DNA of 64,000 bases from Glycine soja (GCF_004193775.1 NC_041011.1:47871167-47935166); one strand, 5' to 3'. Shown: positions 11,345-24,829, numbered from the stretch's first letter. Numbers and translations are program-made. The notes: generated by a model from the letters alone, not told the origin.

Positions 11345-13764
11345 CTTCTTTCTATAACATACACTACAACTTTATAAAATATTTCTCTTACTGCAACTTA
11401 ATTAATAAGATACTATTATGTAGATCATTGAGAGCTTTTTTATGTACAATCAAATAATGGGATCTGAATCTAAGACTTCGTATAAAAAGTGAGAATATCT
11501 AGCTACTCCCAATATTAAGCTAACGTGATGGGTCTAAGATACTTGAGTATCAAACATTATACAGGATTATATACTTTTGAGTACTCTACAAACTTGATAA
11601 GTTTTCATAAAAAAAATTCTAATCCATATGGTATGTGTGGTTTAAGAAAGAAAGAAAAAGAAAGATAGTGGGGAAAATGAGAAGGAGGTGATTTTTTTAG
11701 TTAATTATTAGATAATAGAGAAATTGAAAGGAAATAAATAAAAAACATGTATGTCTGATCAAATAAAAAAAAAGTGATATATGGGAGTAATTTAATTTTT
11801 ATATATTTACAAACTTTCTATTCTTTTTCTGCTCAAATTGGAAGGAAGAAATTGAATCCTCTAATTTATTGATCTCTTCCTTCCTCCTTTTCGAAACTTC
11901 CGAACAGTAAAATTATTAAAAATTGAAATATTTTATTTCCCTTCGTAACTCTTCTTTTCCTTTTCCATCAAATCAAATTGACCATAAATCTTAAAGTTTT
12001 GTTGCGCGCTTACCAAAATTTTAGAGTGTCAACTATTTATAAATATAAAATATTTGAATGGTAAAAAAAGTAACTTTATATTATGTGTTATTAGATTAGA
12101 TTCATTATTTCTAATGTTCCTCTTTTATTTTTTAACAAAAAAGTGAAAGGGTTAAAGTTAGTGATTGCTTTAAGATAAAGAAAAACTAATCGATAACACC
12201 TGCACCGGATGGGATATATCTTGGATATGCTGCCACCCCAGAATCACCCTGCTCTCAGCTACCTGCATGTTGCACTTGTTTAATTAGCTAGATTTTATGG
12301 CATTTATAATGTTGATTAACTGAATTACATTATATTTTGCTTCTTTTTTTTAAACTATCGTGAAAGGTCCTCAATCATTACAAAATATATATTCGTTTTT
12401 AAATATGCAATATTCAGCGCAACGACATCGTGAGTGAGATATATATATGTGTGTGTGATTCATTGATCACTAGCCTCAACGCAGGATGACTGTTGGAAAT
12501 ATATAGATGGTCCTAGACATGACAAACATCATTCTACACATTAGTACATGTTTAATAAAAAGTAGTGATACAATATGGGATCCTTGCTTCCGTTTGATAT
12601 TATTAGTTTTATACAATTTGGGATTATATTTTGATTTCTGATATCACCTAGTTGTTAGACATTTGGCATATATAATTTTAGAATGCTAAGTTGTTATCAA
12701 AACGTCGTACAAACCCTAGAACAAACCTAGGATAAGATTTTTTTTTCCCCAGAAGAGGCAACCAAAATCATACGTGAGATGAAGAATGGTACAAATTAAA
12801 ACTATAGGGATAGATGTAGGTCACAAAAACTACAGGGGACAAAAACAATTGTGTGTATGTTAAAGCGATTATAACAACTCCTCCTACAATCTCTTACTCA
12901 TTTTTATTCATCTATTTTGTTGGAAGAAAATGAAAGGGAGAAAAAAAAAATAGGATAATGGTTTTGATATATATATCTTTATTTTTTAGTTTAAAATTTT
13001 AGAAAGGGGGAAGACATAGAGGGAGACAAAATCTCTCTTCCCCCTGTACCCTCTACGTAAAAAATTGGAGAGAAAAAATGGAGGAAAGAGATTTTTTTGA
13101 CTAATTAAACTAAATTATTCTTAACGTATATAGTAATTCTATTTGATTATTTTAAAGATATAATAGTAAGTTAATTTATTTTCTCTCTCTCCTTTGTAGT
13201 TTTGGGAAGAGTTTCTGGACCTAACCCATTTCATTAGAAGTGAAGATCCAGCTTTCCATCATGTATATATTGTCACAAAATTAAGCAGCCAAAACGGCCA
13301 TAATATACAAAAGGAAGAGATATATACTATCTGAGTTAAAACTAAAAGCACATATATGTTGTTACTTGTTAGGTTACTTATACTTAGCAAAGCAACATAG
13401 TTCCCAGCAATTTTAGCATTTCCATAAGAACAATAACCAGAACATATACGTGCGTTCCCAAAATAATGTGACGAAACTCAAACTAAAAATAGACAGACCA
13501 ACCAATCCACGATCTTACTAATTAATATAAACAGCGGTGCTATAGAGCACAATTATTTTCTATGAATAATATACAAACAATCCCAAATCTCTTAGTTGGA
13601 ATTTGTTTGATGGGCCCTATAAAAATAATTTGTGTTCAATTACAATAGCTTGTTTCTATTTCATCACATGATGACGTTGTCATGTTTTTTATTAGAATTG
13701 AATAGTTATATATTGGCAGTACGATAACTTTTACACGACCAAGCAATCATCAAACGTATTCATT
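11345..13764. other. AT-rich intergenic DNA, no gene seen
   Basis: No gene, RNA gene or clear repeat was identified. A less AT-rich patch near 12195-12280 has no recognisable product. Confidence 0.45.
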
Positions 13765-14916
13765 CTATATGCACAATGTTTGATCTTGAAGCATTGTATT
13801 TGCATGACAATAACTTCTCAGGAGATATACCTTTATCATTTCATTGCTAAACTGCAAGACATTTTCAGGAACTGCTCCAGGATTCATGAGCATAAAATTG
13901 AAGTTATGCAATTGAGATCCAATTAATCAAATCTAGTATAATTATTAATTTCACTACAGACATGCTTTCTTGTCTCATTGTTGTTGACCTAGTGGATAAA
14001 AGGTTAAACTAACCCGCCCAACATATAGTTCATAGACTATTACTTGAGTTCCTTTAAAAAAAAAGAGTATTACTTGAGTAATTTTTATATTTAGGAAAGG
14101 GATTAATCTTTGATCATTTACTGAGAATAGCTTTAGTTTTTTGTTTTTTTTTTATAAAAAAAAACACTATTAAGATCAATTCCAAATTACTTTCATGTAT
14201 GAATCATTGTCATAAAATGAAAACAAGTCCATTCCTCAGTATAGTTCCACCTTTTAGTTGCTGAATTCAGGTTTGTGATGCACATACAAATGGGCATGAA
14301 AAAATAATATGAAATGAATAATGGCATGATATGGCTCATGGAGCATTCAGTAACAACTTATTGACCGGATGTATTCCCTCCACTAAAAAGAATAGTGCCA
14401 TATACTTACGTGTGACAGTGTGACATTGTATTGCATAAAAGAATGTGACATTGTATTAGCCTTTATTGGACTATTAAAAATTAAAAATATTAGAAAATAA
14501 TTTTTTTATTTATGCTAATAATAGAAAAAAATGACATGTTATCAATATCAAATGTTAGTATATAAGAGCATCTCCAGCTAGAATTTCTTTGAGTGAATTT
14601 CATAAGTTGTTTTTTTATGAGAATCAAAATATTTTTTTAATCCCCATAATATCAATAATATAAAGTCACTCATAAGAAATTTATACACAATTTTACTCAA
14701 ATGATAAGAAACTTAAAAAAACTCACACTTTTATATTTTTTTATTTTCACTTAATTATGGTTGAAATAAAATAATTAATTCAATTTTTGAATTATTGCAT
14801 ATAAAAATATTAAATGTTAAAAATTAATGAAAATTTACTCTATTCAATTTTTTTATAATAAGTTAAAAATAATGAAAAAAATACATCATGATGGAAAATA
14901 CATAACATTACATGAA

Positions 14917-15640
14917 GTTAATTTTCATTATTTTGTTTTCCAAAATGTTCCCAAATATCCTCAACCAAATCTTTCTAAAATTGACGGTGCTTATCTCTAT
15001 CAAGAACCTTTGCTCTCCTTTGGAGGTATGGTGATCTGAAATTAAGGTGAGCACCCAAAGATACTTCTTTTGTCGACATGTCATTATCTTTATTATCATA
15101 ATCAATATGATTTTGATACGTGTGTCATTCGTCCTCGACAATCATGTTATGCAATATAATATGTGCATAAATTATATTCTAGAAATGTGATGGACCACAT
15201 ATAATTACGAATTAAGATTGGAGCACTCCAAACACACGTTCTACATCCTTTGTTGTTTATTCTTGTCATTGTGCAAATAATTTTCTCTTTGTGGCATTGA
15301 GGTAATCTTCACAAATATAACTTGACAATCATGTTATGCAATATAATATGTGCATAAATTATATTCTAGAAATGTGATGGACCACATATAATTGGGAATT
15401 AAGATTGGAGCACTCCAAACACACGTTCTACATCCTTTGTGGCTTATTCTTATCATTGTGCAAATAATTTTCTCTTTTCTCTTTGTGGCATTGAGGTAAT
15501 CTTCACAAATGTAACAAAATCTAGATAAATTTCATCCACTAGATAATACCCCATATCATATTAGATTTCATTCATTATGTATCGCACCGTAAGCGCGTGT
15601 AAATCCATAAGTTTTGTGATATCATGATTTCAAGAAATTT
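14917..15640 (-). pseudogene. PIF/Harbinger transposase fragment
   Basis: Read on the minus strand, in order: YDMGYYLVDEIY (which holds the second catalytic Asp), TFVK..MPQ, KLFAQ, KDVERVFGVLQS (catalytic Glu), ILHNMIVEDE, DYDNKDNDMSTKEV, LQRRAK, and a C-terminal KDLVEDIWEHFG. These blocks follow the family order. Several stops and frameshifts break the frame, the N-terminal part is missing, and the KDVER to IVEDE section is duplicated in tandem. Confidence 0.8.
15137..15515. repeat. Tandem duplication, 187-bp unit
   Basis: 15137-15323 and 15324-15515 are near-identical copies; the second has a 6-bp TCTCTT expansion and a few substitutions. Both encode the KDVER/HNM section of the Harbinger transposase on the minus strand. 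The duplication therefore happened inside the transposase gene, apparently recently relative to its decay. Confidence 0.9.
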
Positions 15641-16060
15641 TTGTTGTATTGCCATTATCACCTCAACAAAATCAACTTGTTAATATAGTTTTATAATATT
15701 TATATTAATATTTTGATTAGTTAGACAAAAATTATACTAAAAGAAATAATTCTAACATCTAACATTTTTTATTCGTTAAGTAACATTTCTTTTTCTAGCC
15801 TGAGTGGCAATCGTTGAACTTGGCCCCAAAATTTGTTGGCAAAGATATTGATAAAATGACACATTTTGAAAAGCCTGGATCTCTCGAGAAACAAACTTCC
15901 TGATGAAATTCCTCAAACCATGTCACATTTGTCTTGTCATGGCTACTATTTCTTGTAATTTAATAACTTTCATCGATCAAATACTTTCTGGCACGTTATA
16001 TAAATGAATTTCGTTACTGATCAACTTCACCATATCCCTCTAGTCAAGGCTGTACCAAAT

Positions 16061-16353
16061 TGTTGTACTTTATATAGTAGAAAATGTATTTTTCGGTCAT
16101 TATCACTATCCCTAAGCACTGGGTGTCTTTAAGGTTCGTCTCTACATTAAGAATGTAATTTTTTTTCTTTTTTTTTTATCACGAAGGAGAGTTTTTATAA
16201 ACTTCTTTCCCCCAATTTATGTATGGTATATAAATAGAAACATCAAGACAGCAAAGTGAACAATTAATGTAAATTTTCTTGGTGAGTCTGACGATTAAAG
16301 ACTCTCAGTAAATTTACAACTTTCTATTTGGCTATAAACCACCAGTCCCTAGA
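16061..16353. other. 3' flank of SPPL1
   Basis: AT-rich sequence between the LRR relic and the SPPL1 stop codon. It presumably holds the SPPL1 3'UTR on the minus strand. No distinct poly(A) signal could be chosen with confidence. Confidence 0.4.
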
Positions 16354-19300
16354 CTAAACTTCTATTTCGCGATCTTTATCATTGAGATTTGGGGTGTTTC
16401 CTTCCCACAACTCAAATAGCTCCCTTTTCATCCAAGATATCACAACTACAGGTCCCAAAGTAGAAGGCACCTACATAAACCAAGAAAAGGAACATCGATA
16501 AAGTGAAACCAATAAAATTTAAAAATTTCACCAGCTGCCAGAGCAGTTACCAGGGTTTACAAGAGTAATTTAAAATTTTCACTAATTGATATATAAACTT
16601 AAGTTTATGCCAGGAGTAAGCTTAGTTTTCATTTTATGTGTGTCAAAGCCCCAGGATTTCCTTGTATCAATCAAGAGATATTAATGTCGGTGCCATGGTC
16701 AAGGGAGTTGAAAATACAAAATGAGACAGGTTAGTTTAAATACTATTCATATAGGATATTTTCATTACATAAGATGAATATGCAAGTCCTTAAAAATGAT
16801 GCACCATTAACAATCATGGGAGTCAGAACAATGGATTGGGTATCACATAGTTTGAAATTCAGCCAAGCAAGTTAACTTTTGAAAAATACACAGATAGACA
16901 TGAATTTGATGTACCATGTAGTTTATGCACTGGCCATTAGTAAGTGAAAGTAGTTCTGACAATTTCAGACTTGGATCTTAGAAAACATATGACAAACTAA
17001 TTGCATGATCCAAATGGCTCAGTGTGCAAACTCAATATACACCATACTTAACCAAGAATCTCTCCCTACTGAGATCAGAATTTGGTTGTAAGAAAATGTT
17101 CAACAATTTCAGTTTACCGCTCCAATGCAAACCTGGCAAATGTATCTTTTTATTGCTAAGTGCACCTAGCAGGGACATAAAATCCACTTTTACAAGAGAA
17201 AGGGTTATACACAAAGGCTATCAATATCATAGCTACAAGTGCTGGTAACAAAAGGGAGGGTAAAAGTAAGAAGCAAGCTTTTATGATCCATCCAACGGAC
17301 AATGATCACTTCACGTAGATAATGGATGGAGGAACAATCTCCAGTTTTGACCTATTTAGTTTAACCCGGTAAAATCATATACTCAAGTCAAACTCATAAG
17401 TTTGAATTTCTAGATGGCAATTCTTCAAGTTGATATACCATACTTATAGACTAGAAAGAGAAATAACAAAGTTAAAATCATTTATATTAAGCAATCACTG
17501 TGACTACTTTCTTTTATCTGCTATGCAAACCATAGTTTCCCAATATATAAATAAAGGGATTTTCTATTGTGTACCCATGAGCACATGATAAGAAGTCAAA
17601 AATAGAATGTTTGTATCAGAAAAGAAAGCATGTATTAATTATTATATCAAAAACACAAAAGTCATCTTATACTTGCATTTTTAAATTTTAAGTAACTTAA
17701 GCATTTCATAGGGTGTATTGAATGCTTTCACTGCTCATGACTCATGATCACACAAACATAAAAACCCTTGATAAAATAAGATAATAGGAACAGAAATTCT
17801 GGAATAAATGATGAATAAAGGTCAAAGAAAGTAGAGGTATAAAAGAAACCAGTATTATGACAAGAAGAAATAGAAATAAATTAGTACCAGATAAAGAAGT
17901 GCAGGTTGAGGTGAGTGGGTCAAGACACCAGCTGCCAAAGCAGTTACCAGGCCAATGGCATACCCGGGTAGCGCATACCATATGTATTTGTGCCCCTTTG
18001 AGGAATGTAATTCTAAGAGATTTACTGTATCCCTGCTCTTGCGATAATCAAAGCAGAGGACTAAAGCCAGTAGCATGCCTGGGATAGCCTTCAAAAGATG
18101 AGCAAATATTATAAAGCAACAAACACATAAATTTTGAAGAATCAGAATTTTAAAAATTTATTAAAATCTTGGCAAGCTTAGGTTGACACAGAATTGTAAT
18201 GATATTTTATTTTATATAGCACATGTAATGATATTATAAACACAGTAATTGATGGAGCACACAAAAAGCATTGATCATATTATATCCAATATAACTACTG
18301 CATAGCTTTCATTCAAATCAAATCACCATGCAGCACAAGAACCCGTTCAAAATTCAATCAAATATAGTTGATGCAGGGAAATGGAAGAAAAGGGGAGGGG
18401 AGAGGAGGGAGGTTACAGCATCGAAAAGTGACAACTAGAGTACAGTGAACAAGGGCTATATCTTTCTTTTTTATTGCTCTTGCATAAAATTTCCATGAGG
18501 TATTCAAAATCATAAACATAATAAATGTCAATCCAACCTACATCAAACATAGCAAGGCATGATCCAGCAGGAGAACAAAAGAAAGAAATGCACAGCATTT
18601 CACACAGCCAAAATCAATTTAAATCAAGTAACATGCAGTCTTCGATAGTTCCAATGATTTTACAAAGTAAATCCAACACAACATACTACTTCATATGAAA
18701 GTAACCAAATGAAAAGACAATCTAAAACTTGGAAACAGTTAAGGACATGTTCTCATACAGTAAGAGATCTTAGACAGTAAGAATGTCATACCATGTCTCC
18801 TAAACCAAGCATCATGAAGTCTGCCGCATTCTCTCCAGGAACAACACCACCCAACAAATTTCTTGGAAAAACAATCTTTACAGGCAGCTCTAATTTCTTA
18901 GTTATCAGTTGCAACCCAGGAAGACCGATACTATTGGCAACGGTGTGCACAGGATTTGATGCTTGCTGTGTTGCCACTGATACCATGACATTTGCACCAA
19001 AAAATCTTTCAGAGAAGAAAACCCAAAAAATGTCATACACGAATAGACAAACAAGGAGCATAGCGCAAATTTTGATGTTTGGAAGACGCACATGGCTTAC
19101 AAACGCGATGCATATAGATATGCCTAACAAATTGTTCAGTATCCAATGACCAGAAACAAGCCAAGCAGCCACAGTGAAAGAGCACACTAACAATAGTATT
19201 GCTTGGAGTCGTGTAAAAGATTTCGAGCAACAGCGTGAAACAAATGGATCCGCTAAACCAAACTGTGCCTTCAAATAGGCAACATAAGGAGACAAGCAGA

Positions 19301-20340
19301 AGAAAAGAGAGGATGCGGAAGCAACAGCAGTGAATGCAGTGAGAAGCTGCGAGACAGATGAGAACAAGTAGAACATCAAAAGCAAGCTAAAAGAGCTCAT
19401 CACCGGGATCATCAATGCCTGTGACCTATCCAATGTAATCGATGCTTCACATAAGTCACGATTATGCTCCATTTCTTTCCCATAGTTTAGAGCTCGAAAT
19501 GCTGCGCCAAATGTCACAGCCACAGCTGTAATGATAAGTGTGACAGGCGCAGGCTCTAGCAAGTACAACAGTTTCCAAAGGGATTCCATCATACAAGAGG
19601 CACAATTAACTCAAGCCCACTTTCATGCATACACAACTTAACACTTATGACTCTGCAACCAAAGTTGCACAGTTTTAATTTTGAAGACAAAAGCCTAAGC
19701 AGTTAAAACCGTGCAACCTGCATACATCAAATGAAACTTGTAAGCACATCTAAGTATTTTCATTGAACAACAAATAAAAAAAAAGTTTCAGAATCCAGTA
19801 ATTATATTTTCATTTCAACCACAAAATAAAACAAAACAAAACAAAATCTCTCAGGTCTAACCACTTTAGGAGTTTGAGTAGTATCATCCATCTAAAACAA
19901 ACAAACCCATCAGAACATGTTCACATTATTGTTTTATTTACCCTAAATCGAAGCTCGATAATTTCTTTCTTCGAAGAAATTAAACTGAGTATCGCACCCA
20001 AAATTCCAACCATCCCCTAATTTTATCTCTCACGATCGCATCGATTAACCCAAGAAACAAAGCGCACTAGTGCACTACCACAGACTAACATCGCAAAAGT
20101 TTAAATTTTTGAATCGGAGAACAAATTTTTTGCAGAAAAACGATGATCTAACCCACCACAGAGATTGAAGCGAAGTGTGTTGTGGAAGAAGGAGGAAAAG
20201 GGGATTGGGAAATTAGGGTTTAATGGAAAGACTGACCTTGGACTTTTGCAGAGGTTAGAGAGACACTTTGCTTTCTGTGTGCTCAATGAGGATACCACCC
20301 ATTTCTCTAAATGTAGTGATGCAAATGTCAATTTATCCAT
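16354..20340 (-). CDS. SPPL1: Signal peptide peptidase-like intramembrane aspartic protease (SPPL1 type)
   Basis: This family consists of multi-spanning GxGD proteases that cut transmembrane segments of type II membrane proteins in the endomembrane system. Coding exons (minus strand) are 19589-18792, 18088-17888 and 16470-16354. They join in frame to 371 residues, as expected for plant SPPL1. Catalytic YD is at 185-186, GLGD at 262-265 and the PAL motif at 328-330. Nearly the whole protein is hydrophobic helices, without the long N-terminal PA domain of larger SPPLs. There are two adjacent ATGs (19592 and 19589); the second matches the family start. A 5'UTR intron (about 19718-20236, donor AG/GTCAGT) separates a leader exon near 20237-20340. 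Introns are GT-AG. Confidence 0.95.
16529..16556 (-). repeat. Fragment of SPPL1 exon 2 repeated in the following intron
   Basis: CACCAGCTGCC-G/A-AAGCAGTTACCAGG-like sequence here matches 17926-17951 inside coding exon 2 over about 26 bp with one mismatch. Flanks on both sides do not match. It lies in the intron between coding exons 2 and 3 and is not needed for the reading frame. It may be the remnant of an exon duplication. Confidence 0.6.
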
Positions 20341-20436
20341 ATTTTCATTTTCAACCCACTATTTTCAGTTAATTTTCCATGCTTCCCATGGTTTTGTTAT
20401 AGGATGTGTTTGATTTGGAGGAAGAAAATAGAAAAG

Positions 20437-20541
20437 ATGAAAATAAAATAAAAATATTTGTGGGCATATATACGAGTTAATTTATGGGTTTAGATTTATG
20501 AAAATGAAAATAAAATAAAAATATTTGTGGGCATATATAGT
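20437..20541 (+). repeat. Short tandem duplication upstream of SPPL1, 67-bp period
   Basis: A 34-bp block (starting ATGAAAATAAAATAAAAATA) at 20437-20470 recurs at 20504-20537 with the same following ATATA. It lies upstream of the SPPL1 leader exon, so the copies are in its promoter-proximal flank. Confidence 0.75.
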
Positions 20542-20930
20542 AGTGTTAATTTATGGGCATTGACACTATTAGTACTAAAATTTTTTAACGTATAGTTGTA
20601 GCAAATCTGATTGTAGTAAAGTTTACTGTAAGAGATTAACTTATAGAAAATATTTGTGATTCAGACGACGATTACAATACATCTCATTGCAAAATATTTT
20701 GTTTTAATTTATATTAATCTATTTTTAAATATTATGTTGATGGTATTAAATGAATCAATTTAACTACTTTGAGACATTTGATAATATTGTGTTAATTATA
20801 TTATATATTTTACTTAATCATGATATAAAATAGTAGTTATAAGAAAAAAACTTAAATGAATAACCCATTGATATGAATCGAACCAAATCATTCATGAATG
20901 GGTTGAGTTTTAAAAAAATTATGAAAATCA

Positions 20931-20963
20931 AACCAAATCAAATCAGTTAAATTTGATTTGGTT
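20931..20963. repeat. Small perfect hairpin
   Basis: AACCAAATCAAAT and its exact reverse complement are separated by 7 bases. It sits in a low-complexity AT-rich stretch rich in AACCAAATC words, probably transposon-derived. No function is implied. Confidence 0.6.
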
Positions 20964-21194
20964 AAATCCTAAATTTGATAAAAACTAGTTTGAACCAACC
21001 TGCGAGCACTCATAAATATTTGAATTAAAGTAAAATGTAAAAAGTGTGAATATTATAAAAAATCATAAAATTTATTTTTAACATTATTTCTCTCATTTCT
21101 ACTAAACACACATATAAGGGAAAATAAAAATTATATTGAAAATAAATTTTGTATTACTTTTAGTGGGAATCACACCTTTTGTATTCTATGTTAA

Positions 21195-21682
21195 TTCAAG
21201 AGTAAAATATGTTTGAGTTTCTTTAATGTCAAAAGTATTAATTTTATCCTCATTTTTTTTATTAATTTGATCCTTCTAAAAATAAAATATATTTTTGTCA
21301 TCAGAAGTAACTCTTTTTTAACCAATTTTTGGCTTGACTAGCAGTTTAGTTATTTTCTTTTCTACATTTTTTCAGGTATACTCATAAGAATATTAGAAAT
21401 TAATAAAAAATTATAATTTTTTGGGATTTTAGTTAAAAAATTGTTAAATTCATTTTGAGAGTTTTGAACATTACAAATTGTTTAAATGATCTGTAATCAA
21501 ATTGCAGGTATATACGTGTAAGTTTATCCCTTACATCAAATTATGTCTACTAGAGTTATCACATAGGACTAATAAAATATGTTTTATTTTTATAAAGACT
21601 AAATTAATAAAAAAAATCATAAAGACAAAAATAATAATTTTTAAATTTTATAACAACTCCAAATATATTTTACTCTTAAATC
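21195..21682. mobile_element. Foldback MITE-like element
   Basis: The left arm (21195-21300, AAGAGTAAAATATGTTTG...) is the imperfect reverse complement of the right arm (21570-21682). Internal DNA shows no coding potential. At about 490 bp with long terminal inverted repeats it resembles the abundant Mutator-like or unclassified legume MITEs. Confidence 0.65.
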
Positions 21683-21865
21683 TAATTTACCTCTCATTTT
21701 CATCCTTTAAATCAGATATACTCTTAATTTCGTATGCATGGCAGGTGACATAATGTGAACCAAATTTTATTGGTGAAAAAAAGTTAAAAAATAATTCTTT
21801 TAAATATGGAAATTATTTAAAGAATCGACCTGTACCAATAAATGTTTTCGTTAAATTAATTTCTA

Positions 21866-22100
21866 AGTTTTTAAACTATATGAGAATTTTTAATTAGATT
21901 TTCAAATTATTATTTTTAATTGGATTCCTGAATTTATATTTATTTTTTTTAATTAGGTTCCTACTGTTATTTTCTCAAGGAAAGTTAATGACAAAAACCT
22001 AAATAAAAAATAAATACAAGTTTAGAAACTTAGTTGAAAAAATTATTTAATGGTCTAATTTAAAAAAAAAATAGTTCAGGACTTACTAAATAGTTTAAAA
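21866..22100. mobile_element. Degenerate foldback element
   Basis: Sequence around 21866-21950 pairs imperfectly with 22010-22100, with the core TTCTCAAGGAAAGTTAATGAC in between. A related core (CTCCGTTAAGGAAATTCC) recurs near 22512, suggesting a second decayed copy of the same family at about 22390-22560. Confidence 0.5.
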
Positions 22101-22599
22101 ATAAATTAAAATAAAAAAGTTAATTTAGTAATTTATTTAGAAGGAGTGCGTTAGATCTATACAAAAAAACTTGAAACTTAGAAGTTAGAAGTGTAATTAG
22201 GGAAATGATGATGCTTCTGTAGGTTGAGAATATTAACTGAAGAGTTTTCAGAGATTGAGAATATTGAGTTTATAACCCGCAAAAAGTGATAATATTGATT
22301 GGAAGAGATAAAAAACAACAACAACTGAACATTACGTAAAGGTGGCAATACTAGATTCAAAAACAATCTACAAAAGCTTGAGAAGAATTTGAGAATTACT
22401 CAATAGGTTCTTGAACTAATCGAAATTTATTAATCGGGTTCCTAATTAAATAATTTTTTTCAATTGAATTCTTAAACTTCTATTTGTTTTTTAGTTAGGG
22501 TTCTGTCATCAACTCCGTTAAGGAAATTCCATATGAAACCTTTTTTTTTTCACGAACTGACTCCAGTTTCACTTCCTGAAACTTTAGAGCATGCTTAGG

Positions 22600-24820
22600 A
22601 CAAAAACTTTGGAGATTTCATATATTTTTTTTAGTAAAATAGTTGTTCTGTGTGTAACTATTTATTGCACATCCCAAGTTGTCTCTCTCCAATTCTCTCA
22701 CATTTTTATCTTTTTCTATTTTCCTTTTCAAACAAACATTTCAAATTTGGGAAAAGAAGGAAAAAATGATAATTTCAAATGAGAAAAGGAGAAGAAGAGA
22801 GAAAGATGATGCAGAAGGTAAAGAGGAAGGAAAAAAGATAACTGCAAATGAGAAAAAGAGAGAGTGAGAATAGCTTCTTAATTAATTCTTGGACTTAAAT
22901 TAATGATATATTTTTTTAGTTATTATAATGAAAAATGATTTAGACTTCTCTAATTACCATGATATTTTTTTAGAAAAAGTATATTATTTCATTTCATTTG
23001 TAATAAAGTAATAAATACAATTTAGAAAATGATCAAAGGTTTAGATGTGAACATACGATCTTGTTGTCCTAGTTCAAAATAAATTGAACTGTCCTGAATT
23101 GATATTGAACTGTTCAGAACTACCTCTGAAAAAACTGATCTACTTCAAATAAAAATTGAACTGCATTGTCTAAGAGTTCAATTTTAAAAAACTGAACTGT
23201 AAAAAACAGCACTTCAGTGAACTGCTAAAAACTTAATTCGGTATCCCTTCAAAGCAAACACGCTACTTCGAGTCTAAGACATGCCAATCTGTGTGATTTC
23301 TGTTTTTTTTCTACTTTTGTACCCACTTAGACCTAGTTACTTAAACTTGCACCAATCACCAAAGTTTTTTTTTTTCTTTTCTGAATACCAATCAAAAAAG
23401 CTTTCTCTCACTAATCGTGATTGTCACCAAAATTTAAAATCAATGATTACTAAGTGAAAAAATTACCTAGCAGAGGTAATTTGTGGACGATCGATTTCTT
23501 TATCTTAACAAATTTGTTTGAGTTTTTTTCCCTTTCAATTTACTTCACAAAAATAAATTTTTTTATCTTTTTCCCAAATTGATAACAGACTTCATTTTAT
23601 ATAAAAACTTATTTCAGATCAAAATATTCTCTTTCTATTTTAAAAATTATATAACCAATATTACGAGAATCAGGCAGTCAATAAAAAAATCTGAATTAAG
23701 TAAAAATATTTAAAAAATACTATCATTAAAGATTTTTTTAATCTTTGTACTCAATAATATACAATCAAATCATTCTTAAAAGTGAAAATAAATAATTTAT
23801 TTTTTCAAAATAAATGACCCTTAAAAAAGTTTGAACCAGTTTAAAGCAATCCGGAGTAATTCATACCAGTTCAGACCAATTTGTTTGAACTGTTTGACTG
23901 TTCAATTTGGACAAAATAAAAACAAATTGGTTCACCAAGGAATTATTTATCTAGGATAAAAAAAAATCCCATGCTTAAGTATATAACAGGCCAAACTCTT
24001 GGGTCCATTTTAAGGCTTTCAGAAAACCCCATGCTTAAACTTCCCGAGGTTCTGGACCATAAATTAAAAATAGGAGTGTTCACTACATTAAATTTATCTG
24101 ATTAATCTGACAATCCAAACAAAACTAACTAGATTAGTTCCGTTAATTGTCCTTTTTTTTACTTCAAAATCCAAATAAAAATATTTTGATTGGTTCAATT
24201 ATTAGATTTATGTTTTTCCAACTCTAATCAACTCAATTATTAGGGGACCGACTATATAAACAAAAAATCGTCCAAAAAATATATACTCGTAAATATTTAT
24301 ATAAAATATTGATAATATAATATTTCAAAATGTTAATTATCCGAATCATCTATCAAAACATCAAACGTCTTTCTTGCATGTAGTGATAGATCCAATAATT
24401 TTTTTTAATAGGGACAAAAAATAGTTTATAATATTTCTTAAAAAATATATATCACAAGTTTTTACAAAATATGATCAAAGAAAAATCTAAAATACTTAAA
24501 CTTTTATATATTACAATTGTATTTTATGTATTTTCATTGAAAATGTCATGTGATTGTTTCATTTTCATTATTATTTAAAAAAATATCTCTCTTTATATAT
24601 GTAACCAAATAATCATTCAATCATTCATTTTTTTTATATGATTGCATATTTTATTCTTCACAAATTAATTGCAAAGAAACATCTTAAATGACAAACTCTC
24701 TCAATCTATTTCTTGCTCTAATTGAGAATTGGGATGATATAACTCAAATGAAAACATGTAGTATAAGTTAATAAATGAATTTTTGTGTTTCATTGAATGT
24801 CTATTAGAGGAGTTGGAGTA
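22600..24820. other. AT-rich intergenic DNA with decayed repeats, no gene seen
   Basis: Repeated words such as GAACTG and AACCAGTT at 23060-23230 and 23830-23940 suggest decayed transposon ends, but no boundaries can be set. The purine-rich open frame near 22679-22867 is a low-complexity artefact. Confidence 0.4.
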
Positions 24821-24829
24821 TTAAAAATT

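Larger units (their letters stand above)
14566..15700 (-). mobile_element. Degenerate PIF/Harbinger transposon
   Basis: The left end has the PIF/Harbinger-type terminal motif GAGCATCTCCAGC (14566-14578) preceded by TAA, the usual 3-bp target. On the minus strand lies the decayed C-terminal half of a Harbinger DDE transposase. No matching inverted terminal motif was found on the right, so that end is lost. The element interrupts the LRR relic. Confidence 0.65.
13765..16060 (+). pseudogene. LRR receptor-like protein relic, split by transposon
   Basis: Three pieces on the plus strand read as extracellular leucine-rich repeats of the plant receptor-like protein type. 13765-13900 encodes LEALYLHDNNFSGDIPLSF. 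14345-14390 encodes NNLLTGCIPS. 15790-16060 encodes LKSLDLSRNKLPDEIPQ followed by a degraded NLSYN-like segment ending near SGT. These are typical of the last repeats before the membrane segment. Stops and frameshifts separate them, and a Harbinger-like sequence occupies the gap between the second and third pieces. No intact kinase or transmembrane segment was found. Confidence 0.65.

Noticed and set aside
22679..22867. Plus-strand frame rich in Lys, Glu and Arg
   Set aside because: Low-complexity purine-rich DNA with no start context or family match.
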